Source: Ostrinia nubilalis (taxonomy: Eukaryota; Arthropoda; Insecta; Lepidoptera; Crambidae). Taken from it: DNA of 64,000 nt. The position numbers and the translations under genes were made by a program. Where the stretch lies: NCBI RefSeq assembly GCF_963855985.1, contig NC_087100.1, forward strand, positions 6,483,001 through 6,547,000, in the 5' to 3' direction. Below the pieces are notes generated by a model. It saw nothing but the letters and a program-made list of their open reading frames with translations, ran no database searches and was not told the origin of the DNA. This document shows, piece by piece, positions 51,988 through 61,329 of the stretch (the stretch's first letter is position 1; each line of letters starts with the position of its first letter).

Positions 51988-53445
51988 TAGGGCAGGTGAC
52001 CCGGTTTTGGCCATTTTAAGAATTTTTTAGACTTTGAGGCTATATCATTTTACAGTTTTTGTTATCACGGACTTATTTCTTGTAAAAAGTGATTAAATAT
52101 ATTTAGATCTAGCCTAAGAATATATTTTTTTTCATAATGATTCAATGGAAAAATAATCCTGTAGAAAAGAAAAAGAAATGGGAATTTGTGCCATTTTTGG
52201 CCAGCTTTACCCCATTTCTGGCCACAGTCATGTGCCAGTTCTGGCCATCAAAATTCATCAAAAAAAAAACAAAAACTACTCGACGGATTTTAACGAAACT
52301 TGGTACAATTATTTTTCATACTCCTGGGCAGGTTATAGTATACTTAGGAATTCCTACGGGAACAGGAATTAGCGGGAAAATCCTTTTGTATGAAAAATCT
52401 AAACCGCTTAAGTTAGACGCTTGAAATTTGGCATGTAGGTACCTTAGTAAACTTAAAGCTTAGTTACAACAAGGAATTCCCGAAATTCCCACGGGTACTG
52501 GAATTCGCTGGAAAATCCTTTTGTATGAAAAATCTAAACCGCTTAAGTTAGACGCTTAAAATTTTGCATGCAGGTACCTTAGTAAACTTAAAGCTTAGTT
52601 ACAACAGGATATTGCAAAATTCCCACGGGAACGGGAGTTAGCGGGAAAAAATATTTGTACGAAAAAATCTAAACCGCGTAAGATAGATGAAGGGGGTAAA
52701 ACGGGATCCACGCGTACGAAGTCGTGGGCGGCCGCTAGTATGAAATATAATATCTCAGCTTGAATTGAAATTACAATTAAGGAGATCAATATTAACCTAT
52801 AGTATAGGTTTATGCGGTGAGTACTGGAACAATTTTCTTTTCACAACACCGATTTTTTTAGTATTTGGTTTCGATGGAGGCATTATAATCGTAACTCTGA
52901 AAATGAATCGATTACTTATATCAAAATAGCTAAGTAATTAAATTGAAAAAACACGATAAAAACTAAATGGCCAAAAGTGGGGTTCTTCGTGCACCACTTT
53001 TGGCCAGTCATGTGGCCAAAGATGGGAAAATTCATTAATTCTGGCTCCATTAGTGGCCACCTCTCATAAACCCACTTAATAAACAAATAGCGATAAAATA
53101 TCATTAGTACCACTTAGACAGTGTATTCTTTATTAAGGATTAACATAAACATTTAAAAAAATAAGAAGGATTTAGAAAATAATGATTGTTTACTCGCCCG
53201 CTCGCCTTAGCCTTTTTGCTAAGACTTAAAACAATTAACGCTTCTCAAAAAAGAATGACTTGTTGGATTGAAGTGAGTGAAGCTTGACACATCAAAGCTG
53301 TTAACTCTATCAGTGTTGCTAATATTAGATATTTTTATTCCCGTAAACCATAGAGTAATATATTAGTCTTTGCCTTAGTTATAACGATTTGAAGTTCTAA
53401 ATGGCCACAAAGGGGTCGGTGGCCACAACCGGGTCACTTGCCCTA
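51988..53445. mobile_element. DNA transposon-like element with 24-bp inverted ends and TGGCCA clusters
   Basis: Ends at 51990 and 53443: the left begins GGGCAGGTGACCCGGTTTTG, and the complement of the right reads GGGCAAGTGACCCGGTTGTG. About 24 bp match with two mismatches. TA lies on both sides (51988-51989 and 53444-53445), consistent with a TA target duplication. The palindromic hexamer TGGCCA occurs about ten times, grouped near the ends (52009-52245 and 52965-53425), like subterminal transposase-binding repeats. No transposase frame is present, so it is non-autonomous. A separate repeat is inserted at about 52270-52740. Confidence 0.65.
52270..52740. repeat. Interspersed repeat with 135-bp internal tandem units, nested in the TIR element
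   Basis: Begins about ACTACTCGACGGATTTTAAC and ends GGGCGGCCGCTAG. The internal unit containing TCCTTTTGTATGAAAAATCT repeats at 52381 and 52516, with a third, diverged copy near 52652 (period about 135 bp). The CTAG-T end would suit a Helitron 3' terminus, but I see no firm 5' TC end, so the class is unproven. BamHI-, MluI- and NotI-like sites near the end look like vector but appear native to the repeat. Confidence 0.5.
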
Positions 53446-53449
53446 CATC

Positions 53450-53526
53450 GAGTTGAAATGGCGCGATACGCCACGCTTGAGTAGAATAATTTTTACTCAA
53501 ATGTGACGTCACGCGACTTTTCAACT
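53450..53526. mobile_element. 77-bp palindromic mini-MITE
   Basis: GAGTTGAAA at 53450-53458 pairs with TTTCAACTC at 53518-53526. Imperfect complementarity continues inward (CGCG, then TTGAGTA/TACTCAA) to a short AATAATTTT centre. It sits 5 bp from the right end of the TIR element, so it either inserted there or belonged to the older target. Confidence 0.55.
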
Positions 53527-53683
53527 CAATATAATACTGTAATTATTCGATTATGGAAAAAAATACACTAATAGATTCTATTCAGGTAGAAAATAGCGTC
53601 TGAGCGCGTCATAATTCAATTGTATCGTCTGACTGCACGTACTCTATGAACAATTCTGACATAAAATCTATTGTCGAACAAAA

Positions 53684-53810
53684 GCTGGGTTGCACCATCT
53701 TACTTCAACTTTGACAAGCGTCAAAAGTCTGTCTAACTCCATACAAAAAACACCGGTTATCGCCAAAGCTACGGTCAAAGTTAGGTCACGTCAGGTGGTG
53801 CAACTCAGCC
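53684..53810 (+). mobile_element. MITE, family 1, copy 3
   Basis: Same element as at 3128 and 39996, in the orientation of copy 1. Left end GCTGGGTTGCACCATCTTAC, right end GGTGGTGCAACTCAGCC, interior with TCCATACAAAA and ACCGGTTATCG. It has an extra TCACGTCAGG near the right arm compared with copy 1. Confidence 0.8.
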
Positions 53811-54240
53811 AAAGAAAAAATTCATTTTGATCGCTAATGTCAGTTTGCAGCGAGTGACACAACCTCCCCGTCTGAAGGCCAGCGGCCGACTGCCGCCCGC
53901 ACCCCGCGAAGGCCCCCTCAACAGCAAAACGTTCGGAATTTATCAAAAGTAAAATTTATGAATGAAAGTAATGTTCGATTGAAAAACGCAACGTGTCATT
54001 TAAAGATTAAAGAATTCCTAATCTATTCGTGCAAAAATCTTTTAAATTAACATAGCCGTTTTGGAGGAGTAGGGAATTTAAGTAAAAAATCGATGTCCCG
54101 TATTTATTTTTTTAATCCAAAACAAAGAGACGTAGCGAAAATTCAAACGTCACAAATGTAGTCCTTGAACTGTTGTATAACATATATTTTTTTCAACTAT
54201 TTCTGTCCCGCAGTAAAAGAGGAGTAGGCTTTACAAAATG
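53811..54240. other. Spacer between MITE copy 3 and the Jockey fragment
   Basis: Non-coding; part of it (54.18-54.24 kb) may be the 3' UTR of the adjacent minus-strand LINE. Nothing else recognised. Confidence 0.35.
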
Positions 54241-55092
54241 CCCATTTGGCGCGGATTGAGGACTCTAATCGCCTTAAGGCAGTGATGTCTGTGTTCAGAA
54301 ATTCGGTAATAGGATCGTCCGGGTCGTCTAGGACATGCCTAGGTCGTCGCTATTGGGCAGCGACATCTTTCTGGGGTGTGTACGTGGCGGCGCTAACGAC
54401 AAGAGGGTTCTTGTGGTTGATAGCTTTATCAAAGTAGCAGCGAGAGGCTTCTTTCATAAAGTGATCAATCGATGGGATCTCAAAATCTCTATGGAGATTC
54501 GTGTTACGCACGAACCACGGGGCATCCGCGGCTCGGCGTAAGAATTTGTTTTGGAGGGTCTGGAATTTCTTGAGGACTGTGCAGGAAGTGTGAGCAAACA
54601 CCGCACTGGCGTAAGTCAACACTGGACGGATGCAGGTTTTGTAAATTGTCAACTTCTTTCTAAGTGACAATTTACTTTTCCTTCCAACTAGGTGGTAGAG
54701 TAAGTGGGTGTAGTGGTTCGCACGGCTCAAGACGCGATTGAGGTGCGGAGCGAACGATAATCTCTGGTCGAGGGTGACACCTAAGTACTTGGCCTCACTC
54801 TTCCAAGGAATAGTTTGGTCAAATAAGGTGAGATGGGTGGGGACACTAGGACGAGTGCGAACCGGAGGACGTTTCGTAGACAAAGCCCTAGAAAAGTACA
54901 CTGCTGCACTTTTTTCGGGATTTACCTCGATACGCCACTTCCTGAACCATTCGCCTAATTGTGTGACTGCTCGTTGGAGCGCCAAGATGACGTAATTTCG
55001 AGTACGTCCGGACTTGTAGAGTGCGGTGTCGTCCGCAAAGAGGGCTAAATCCGTATTCGGATATATGGGGATGTCATTGACGTTCCATGAAA
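54240..55092 (-). mobile_element. Jockey-clade LINE fragment, 5'-truncated
   Basis: On the minus strand the coding sequence begins abruptly near 55090 and runs to a stop at 54350; about 110 bp of 3' flank follow. It is directly preceded (to the right) by an A-run and a stray minisatellite unit. It carries only the end of the reverse transcriptase and the thumb region. Confidence 0.8.
54350..55090 (-). pseudogene. Jockey-like reverse transcriptase C-terminal fragment
   Basis: The frame reads NDIPIYPNTDLALFADDTAL from about 55075, so it includes the catalytic FADD (plus 55028-55040). WRIEVNPEKS and KYLGVTLDQRLSF follow, and then the typical Jockey C-terminus with TIYKTCIRPVLTYAS and LQNKFLRRAADAPWFVRN. 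An ATG at 54985 lies after the catalytic motif and is not a natural start. The first two thirds of ORF2 are absent, so it is not functional. There are no stops within the remaining part, so insertion was fairly recent. Confidence 0.85.
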
Positions 55093-55104
55093 AAAAAAAT
55101 GGGT

Positions 55105-55240
55105 GCTAGATGATGTCCAAGGTCTTGATGATGGAGTCAGGAGGCCATAGGAACTCCTAAACGAAACGGCGGAATCTTATCGAGTTTGGGTTCGTTGGAT
55201 TCGACTTCTCGAGCACTTTGGTGCTAAATAATGACCCAGA
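55105..55240. repeat. Single stray unit of the 121-bp minisatellite
   Basis: Contains GTGCTAGATGATGTCC, GATGGAGTCAGGAGG, GGAACTCCTAAACGAAACGG and GAGTTTGGGTTCGTTGGATT, as in the array at 49.7-50.9 kb and in the same orientation. Its position on the far side of the other insertions suggests that the 50.9-55.1 kb material entered a longer array. Confidence 0.85.
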
Positions 55241-55269
55241 GATTGAGATACAACTAAAAAGTGTAAAAT

Positions 55270-55534
55270 AAAATTATAATAAAAAAAAACTTTTTTAAAA
55301 ACAAGCTTTATCCTGAAATGCAGTTGTACTAAAACGAAAAAAATTATTGTATGCTTGGTTCAATGAATTTCCAAAGCTTGTAGCGCAAACAGAGAAAAAG
55401 AGGAATAAATTCCATGCGCGATACAAGCTTTGGAAATTCATTGAACCAAGCATACAATAATTTTTTTCGTTTTAGTACAACTGCATTTCAGGATAAAGCT
55501 TGTTTTTAAAAAAGTTTTTTTTTATTATAATTTT
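55270..55534. repeat. Perfect long inverted repeat (113-bp arms, 39-bp loop)
   Basis: Left arm 55270-55382 and right arm 55422-55534 are exact complements (paired coordinates sum to 110804). The loop holds GCGCAAAC ... CATGCGCG, itself partly self-complementary. The right arm runs into the LINE ORF2 frame: the codons for the last residues before the premature stop lie within the arm. The palindrome therefore marks the right junction of the material inserted into the LINE. Confidence 0.9.
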
Positions 55535-55817
55535 TTGCTAATATGCATGTACCGCCTCGCTTTTTATTTCTACAAAAGGAAGATACCATTTGATAATTTT
55601 CAAGTCTTACATAATTCTCTTGACCTGACTCTAGAAAAGTTTCTGTTAGACATACAATATCAGGTTCCCTATTTTCTTCAATTAAATCCAAAATGATAAG
55701 GTCTAATATTTCTTTTTTTGATAAAATACTAGCAATGTTTTGATGCAAGATTACAAAGTTAGAGTCTTTAGTCTCGAAAAAACATTTTACTACCATTAGT
55801 ATCGATTGGTACATCAA
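55506..55817 (-). pseudogene. LINE ORF2 N-terminus (start of APE endonuclease), truncated
   Basis: About 95 meaningful codons: FVILHQNIASILSKK, then DIVCLTETFL, then GGTCILAKN, the first blocks of an AP-type endonuclease (the conserved Asn and Glu are present). The frame overlaps the end of ORF1 by 50 bp, the compact arrangement usual in CR1-group elements. It ends where the perfect inverted repeat begins. The following endonuclease part is what the frame at 46946-49590 starts with, on the same strand. Confidence 0.85.
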
Positions 55818-57417
55818 CTACTACAGAATTTAATAGTAATTGGTCATTATTACTGTTAACTGAATTGTTCAGAACCTTAAAATAGAAAGGGATCGTGCCT
55901 CTCTTTGGTAATTTGTCGGTGCATGTGACATAATCTTGTTTTAAATTATTTTTCATTAATTTACGTAGATTTTTACATGTCAAAAATTGGTTTTTATATT
56001 CACAATAATCAATAATTACATTAATTTTATTACAAATAAGTCTTTTTAAATTATAGTCAGAATATGAGGTCAAATCATTAATGTCAACTAGAGTACATTT
56101 TTCAAAGTGTTTTGTCCACAATTTCATGCAATTAAATAATTGAATCTCATTAAAGTATGCATTTCTAAGTATAGGAACAATGTAAATAGTGGATTTAGAA
56201 AGCATATCAATAGCAATGCACAAATTAGAGTGAAATTTATGAATACAATTGTCATGAGTACCAAACCCTAAAATAACTATATCGTCTTTAGTCAATTGTT
56301 TTGATAGACTTTGACAGCACTGTAACATTTCAGAACTTGAAGCATCAGTTAGAATAGTCGCAGAAGTAGTATATTTGTCGTTCCATTTTCCCATTCTGGA
56401 ACTCAATATAGCAGTAGATAAACCTCTTAGTTGTTCATCGCCTACAATATAAATGGTATGTGGTTTTTTCGTTTGTTTATGGGATGATTCTTCATGTTGG
56501 TGTTGTATACTGCTAGGGCTATTTGCCGATACATTTCTTTCCATTATTTGGCCGTTGATTGTACTTCCCATATTTAATTTTTCTTTAAGATTACTAATCT
56601 GTACGTTAAGATTATCTATTTCGGTTTGGGCATTTAAAAGTGATTGTTTAAGTGCCGTGATTTTTCTTTGAAGATAGCTGAAGTCGTGGGTGTTGTCAGC
56701 GGTCTTCCTTTCCGAGGCAATGTGCGACTTTTGAGGCGTGTAAAAACGGGATATCTGCATAGTAGGTTGCTTTGGCACTGGGCAGGGAGCTAGACAAAGA
56801 CTCCGTAATAGATTGAGTTCTTTTGTCAGCTTTATTATGCATTTATTCAGGTCATTGTTTTCGAGTATTTTGTTTTCTAACTCAGACTCAGTAGAAATGA
56901 GATTTATTTTTAATTGCTCATTCTCTTCTCTCAATTCATATTCGGTCAAAGTATTATTGGGCAATGTGTGTTCTACACTCTTTGACATTCGCTCTGTGCC
57001 TATGTAAGATTCATCCGATTCTATATCTCTTGTTATAATATGGGAGTCAACATAGTCGTCCAATTCACATACCGGTGATATAGAGGGGGATGTTAAACGT
57101 GTTGCTCTTTCGGGGGTCTCTGATGTTTGTGGCGAGTTGATGGTTTTAGACGTTTTTACCATCTCTTTGCGTTTCCTTAATGTTATATTTGTGGGGCCTG
57201 AATTGGAAGTCTTGGCTTTACTCTGTTTTTGGGAACAGGTAGTACATTTCCAACCTTTGTCCATGATACGATACAGTTTCTCCGATAGGCCAACGCAATC
57301 AAACTCGTATCGATTATTACACTTAACACATTGAACTGTATCTCGTGCATCGCAATTTTTCCCACATTTATGGCATTTATGGTTGTGAATTTTGCCCCTC
57401 TGTTTCGGTACAGACAT
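55768..57417 (-). CDS. LINE ORF1: PHD-like finger, coiled coils, esterase-like domain
   Basis: 549 codons, intact, ATG at 57417. Residues 15-61 form a PHD-type Cys-rich finger (C15, C18, C30, C33, C41, C58, C61), but the position that is usually His (WxHxxC) reads Glu38. Coiled-coil segments lie at about 160-205 and 245-285. Residues 320-450 resemble the SGNH esterase domain of CR1-group ORF1 proteins, but the nucleophile motif reads GDEQ (326-329) instead of GDS, and a later block reads GTHDN (386-390). Esterase activity is therefore doubtful. In the family, ORF1 binds element RNA and membranes or chromatin. Stop 50 bp inside ORF2. Confidence 0.85.
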   Translation of the reverse strand: MSVPKQRGKIHNHKCHKCGKNCDARDTVQCVKCNNRYEFDCVGLSEKLYRIMDKGWKCTTCSQKQSKAKTSNSGPTNITLRKRKEMVKTSKTINSPQTSETPERATRLTSPSISPVCELDDYVDSHIITRDIESDESYIGTERMSKSVEHTLPNNTLTEYELREENEQLKINLISTESELENKILENNDLNKCIIKLTKELNLLRSLCLAPCPVPKQPTMQISRFYTPQKSHIASERKTADNTHDFSYLQRKITALKQSLLNAQTEIDNLNVQISNLKEKLNMGSTINGQIMERNVSANSPSSIQHQHEESSHKQTKKPHTIYIVGDEQLRGLSTAILSSRMGKWNDKYTTSATILTDASSSEMLQCCQSLSKQLTKDDIVILGFGTHDNCIHKFHSNLCIAIDMLSKSTIYIVPILRNAYFNEIQLFNCMKLWTKHFEKCTLVDINDLTSYSDYNLKRLICNKINVIIDYCEYKNQFLTCKNLRKLMKNNLKQDYVTCTDKLPKRGTIPFYFKVLNNSVNSNNDQLLLNSVVVDVPIDTNGSKMFFRD

Positions 57418-57475
57418 TTTGAACAGTAGTCACGCAGCAAAAGAAAAAATAAAAAGCAAAAATAAGATTGCCTCT

Positions 57476-57539
57476 CGGACTCGAACCACGGCTCTCTGAT
57501 TCTGAGCGGGGTAGAACTCAGCTCGTACCGATTGCGCCA
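57476..57539 (-). promoter_or_regulatory. tRNA-like A and B boxes upstream of LINE ORF1
   Basis: On the minus strand TGGCGCAATCGGT (plus 57527-57539) matches a pol III A box and GGTTCGAGTCCG (plus 57476-57487) a B box, with roughly tRNA-like spacing. The acceptor and T-stem halves do not pair fully, so this is not a working tRNA gene. It lies about 60-120 bp upstream of the ORF1 ATG on the same strand: either the head of a SINE or a pol III-type promoter captured in the 5' UTR of the LINE. Confidence 0.6.
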
Positions 57540-57800
57540 ACGTAGCTTGTCAGATACGGTCGAAAGTTTGTGTCTGTAGCAGTGTTCAACAGAGGTCGAT
57601 GACCCCGGTGATTCGTATTGCGCTCGGGCACTCGTTCGTCGACGCGATGATGATGATTCACGTCGCTCGTCCACTGTAGTGCACTGTTGTGTTGTGTCCG
57701 TTAATTATGCTCGTGCTTTGTCCTCGAGATTAGAAATAAGAACTATGTAGTATCACGTACGGTGATGCCAGTTTACGCACTGTTAGTTGAGGATATTTTT
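57540..57800 (-). other. Probable 5' leader of the LINE and flank
   Basis: GC-moderate sequence with ATGATGATGATTC microsatellite-like words near 57648. The right edge of the element is not certain; a run of about 16 T (plus, near 57795-57810) may mark the boundary or the A-tail of another minus-strand insertion. Confidence 0.35.
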
Positions 57801-57941
57801 TTTTTTTTTGTGGGTATCTCACTTTACATCTTATTTGACATTGGTATCCGTCGTCAGTCACGATTCAGTGCTCTGCCAGTTCGCACTTCTTCTACTTAAA
57901 TACGTACCCAGTGTTAAAAATAGTGTTTTTGTGTCGTCAAA

Positions 57942-58058
57942 ATGCCGAACGAAAAACGTCAAATGCGGAAGAAAATAAATAAATTGGAGCAGAAGATATG
58001 GGGTGCTGAACGTCGTTCAAGCGGTTCAACAGAAGATCATCGTTACACATTACCATAA
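57942..58058 (+). other. Small basic open frame, possible truncated first exon
   Basis: 38 codons starting MPNEKRQMRKKINKLEQKIW with a good initiation context (TCAAAATGC), preceded by a leader resembling insect 5' UTRs (AGTGTTTTTGTGTCGTC). It terminates inside the first satellite unit at 58058. It might be the N-terminus of a transposon or host protein cut off by the satellite. No domain recognised. Confidence 0.3.
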
Positions 58059-59045
58059 TGCGAACAACCATCCCGGGTTGTCTCTTTAAGCCAGTTGTGT
58101 TTTTTGTCTGAGGGTTTGCGGTTTAACGTTTGAGTTCTACTCCTACCCCTAATTCAGACAATTGGAAAAATCGCAAGTTCATCGCCTTCAACCAAAAGAA
58201 GAAGAAGAAGAACATCATCATTACACATTACCATAATGCGAACAACCATCCCGGGTTGTCTCTTTATGCCAGTTGTGTTTTTTGTCTGAGGGTTTGCGGT
58301 TTAACGTTTGAGTTCTACTCCTACCCCTAATTCAGACAATTGGAAAAATCGCAAGTTCATCGCCTTCAACCAAAAGAAGAAGAAGAAGAACATCATCATT
58401 ACACATACTACCATAGTGCGGGCAACCATCCCGGGTTGTCTCCTTATGCCAGTTGTGTTTTTTGTCTGAGGGGTTGCGGTTTAACGTTTGAGTTCTACTC
58501 CTACCTCTAATTCAGACAATTAGAAAAAACGCAAGTTCATCGCCTTCAACCAAACGAAGAAGAAGACAGATGCAGTAAGTTCTATCCATTATTACACATA
58601 CTACCATGGTGCGGGCAACCATACCGGGTTGTCTTCTTATGCTAGTTGTGTTTTTTGTCTGAGGGTTTGCGGTTTAACGTTCGAGTTCTACTCCTACCTC
58701 TAATTCAGACGAATACGGTAAATTATTTTTATTATAATATTATCATTACACATACTACCATATTGCGGGCAACCATACCAGGTTGTCACGTTATGCTAGT
58801 TGTGGTTTTTTGTCTGACGATTTGCGTTTTAACGTTTGAGTTATTACCTACCTCTAATTCAGACGAATACAGTAAATTCTATTTACTTAATACAATATTA
58901 TCATTACACATACTACCATATTGCGGGCAACCATATCAGGTTGTCACGTTATGCTAGTTGTGGTTTTTGTCTGACGATTTGCGTTTTAACGTTTGAGTTA
59001 TTACCTACCTCTAATTCAGACGAATACAGTAAATTATATTTACTT
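58040..59045. repeat. Satellite array, about six units of 155-190 bp
   Basis: Units begin CATTACACAT(T/A)...CCAT and contain CAACCATCCCGGGTTGTC, GTTTTTTGTCTGAGGGTTTG and TCTAATTCAGAC. Starts lie near 58041, 58219, 58398, 58588, 58743 and 58904. The first units carry an extra AAGAAGAAGAAGAACATC tract; later units lose it and shorten. Overlapping open frames are by-products. Confidence 0.85.
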
Positions 59046-59979
59046 AAGGCTTGGTATTTCTGCTAAAGTAGGTATTTCGCGCTGTCAAAATCTGCGCGCG
59101 CAATACTTCGCCGAAGACAGCGCGCCAAAGAGCTCTCGCGGCTACACAGTATAGAAATACGCAGTTTGGAAATACGCAGTTGGTTAGGTTAGGTTGACTT
59201 CCTTCCGTTCAAGCGTCACACTCACAGCACTTTCTAATACAAATCATATCCAAGTGATATAAATTAAAACAACTTTCAAAATTTTTGGGAATATATTTTA
59301 GAATCGAATAAATATAGAATACCTATAACTGCCAAAGTAAACATGGTTCAAACAGGCGTGGCGTCACCCGACCTTCCGGAAGTTCCGCGCCGGCTAAAAG
59401 AATTTCAAGATTACGTCACCCGACCTATCGGTAGATCTTCGGGAGCTTGAGCGATAGGAAAAACATTTTATGATCAGTTACTCGTAGTAGCGATTATTTA
59501 GAGTTTGGATAATAAATTATAGTTGTTGCAATTCACAAAGCTTTGCATGTGGTTAATTACATTAATCAGTACACGCATCAATTTTGTTCAGTCTTTTTGT
59601 TTATTAATAAATAAAAATATCATACTAAAATTGCATACATATTTGTTTGTATTGGTCTGGGTGTTTTCTTTCCATAATTTATGTATAACGTATGTACGGG
59701 GCTCTGTATCGAAAATCACTATGAGCAATAAGCATCACACACGGTTACCTGGAGTGCATTACCGCAGCAAAAAGCTTGCCATCTTAAATGAACGGTATAA
59801 TATCGAGGTTTCGTCAGTACAGTTGCGAACAAAGGTGTTTGTGTAGTGTAGTTGAGTTGAGAGGTCAGATTATTGAAATAATAAAACGAACATTTTATTT
59901 TTTAAATACATTTTAAAAATAATTTACATTACAGATAACAATGAGAGGATGACATTGCAAGGTGGTGCCAGTCCAGTCT
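59046..59979. other. Non-coding spacer between two satellites
   Basis: Contains a CpG-rich piece (59080-59170), two TTAGG-like words at 59183-59195, and GTCACCCGACC twice (59362 and 59416). No convincing gene: the longest plus-strand frame (59523-59846, 107 codons) is Leu/Ile-rich at first and lacks a recognisable domain. Confidence 0.4.
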
Positions 59980-60620
59980 TAAATCCGTTGATAATTATGC
60001 TGCATCTGCCATGTTTTTGGCTAAAAGATTCTTCTATCTTGCAGTTTAGACTTTTATTACAGACCTCAGACAGTATTTTTGGAAAACTTTTACGCATGGT
60101 GGAGGAAGGGACGCTCTAGAGACTCAAGTCTAGAAGGAGTCACATGAACTCCAAGTTTTAAATCCGTTGACATCTGCTGCATCTGCCATCTTTTTGGTTA
60201 GAAGATTCTTCCATCTTGCAGCGTAGACCTTTAGCTACAGACCTTAGACAGTATTTTTGTGAAAATTCTTACGCATGGTGGAGGAAGGGACGCTCTAGAC
60301 ACTCAAGTCTACAAGAAGTCACATGAACTCCAGTTTTAAATCCGTTGACATCTGCTGCATCTGCCATCTTTTTGGCTAGAAGATTCTTCTATCTTGCAGC
60401 TTAGACCTTTAGCTACAGACCTTAGACAGTATTTTTGTGAAAATTCTTACGCATGGTGGAGGAAGGGACGCTCTAGAGACTCAAGTCTACAAGGAGTCAT
60501 ATGAACTCCAGTTTTAAATCCGTTGACATCTGCTGCATCTGCCATCTTTTTGGCTAGAAGATTCTTCTATCTTACAGCTTAGACCTTTAGCTACAGACCT
60601 TAAACACTATTTTTTATTAT
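59980..60620. repeat. Second satellite, 178-bp unit, about 3.6 copies
   Basis: Units start at AAATCCGTTGA (about 59981, 60161, 60339, 60516) and include CTGCTGCATCTGCCATCTTT, GAAGATTCTTC, and GCATGGTGGAGGAAGGGACG. The first copy is the most diverged. The sequence is unrelated to the array at 58-59 kb although the unit lengths are similar. Copies 2-4 each hold the palindrome AGAAGATTCTTC. Confidence 0.85.
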
Positions 60621-61329
60621 TTATTTGTGTCAGTGTGCTCTTCTAAAGAGTGAAGACGATTGTATGTAGGTACTATTAAAATGTAATTTTAACTCATTGG
60701 TTTTGTCTCATATTTGAGGAATGTACTATGTATCATGAGTAGAGTCTTCGTTTAAAAGGATGCGAACGATTTAAATTTCAATAGGTAGACAAAATTGATA
60801 ATTTTTAATTATCAAAAATTTAAGCTTTCTCCAGTAACACTGATATTATTATACTGTGACTCATCAAAGTCATCATTGTCAAAAATATTGACAAATCGCG
60901 AACTGTCACGGCCAAAAAACTGACACGCGTCCGTCCTCCGTAAGCGCCACCGCGCGACTGATTGAGATTGTCCAAGCCGTCATGGACGATTTTTTCCACA
61001 TTTTTTAACATAGTAACTAAATAAGACGCAATATAAAAATTTCATCCGTTAAAAGCCCTCAAGTTATTTCTGAACTTTAGTTTAGTAAAAGATTTAGAAT
61101 CTCAAATCGCTTATTTTAAAAATAAAACCATAAATAGAAAACGAATAGAGGTAACTTTGGGAATTTATTCTATCGAGTCAACTTCATCAAATCGTGTTTC
61201 CATCCGTTAATAGCCCTAGAAAATATCCTCAACTATGCCCAATAAAAATCTTAGCCTTTAATTTTACTGTTTAGTACCTCAAAAATGAAAAATGAAAACC
61301 TCATTTTCGCCATTTTCTCTGCTACCCGG
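60621..61329. other. Non-coding spacer
   Basis: AT-rich. TTTCATCCGTTAAAAGCCCT near 61040 and a close variant near 61199 form a diverged pair about 158 bp apart. No gene. Confidence 0.4.

Noticed and set aside
52690..52735. BamHI, MluI and NotI sites in a row, like a cloning polylinker
   Set aside because: They sit at the end of a repeat with internal tandem units and no vector backbone; chance within a native repeat is more likely.
54246..54995. Plus-strand frames of 63-85 codons
   Set aside because: They are antisense to the reverse transcriptase fragment.
57476..57545. A functional tRNA gene
   Set aside because: A and B boxes are present, but the acceptor halves and part of the T stem do not pair.
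59183..59195. TTAGG-like telomeric words
   Set aside because: Only two units; far too short for a telomeric tract.
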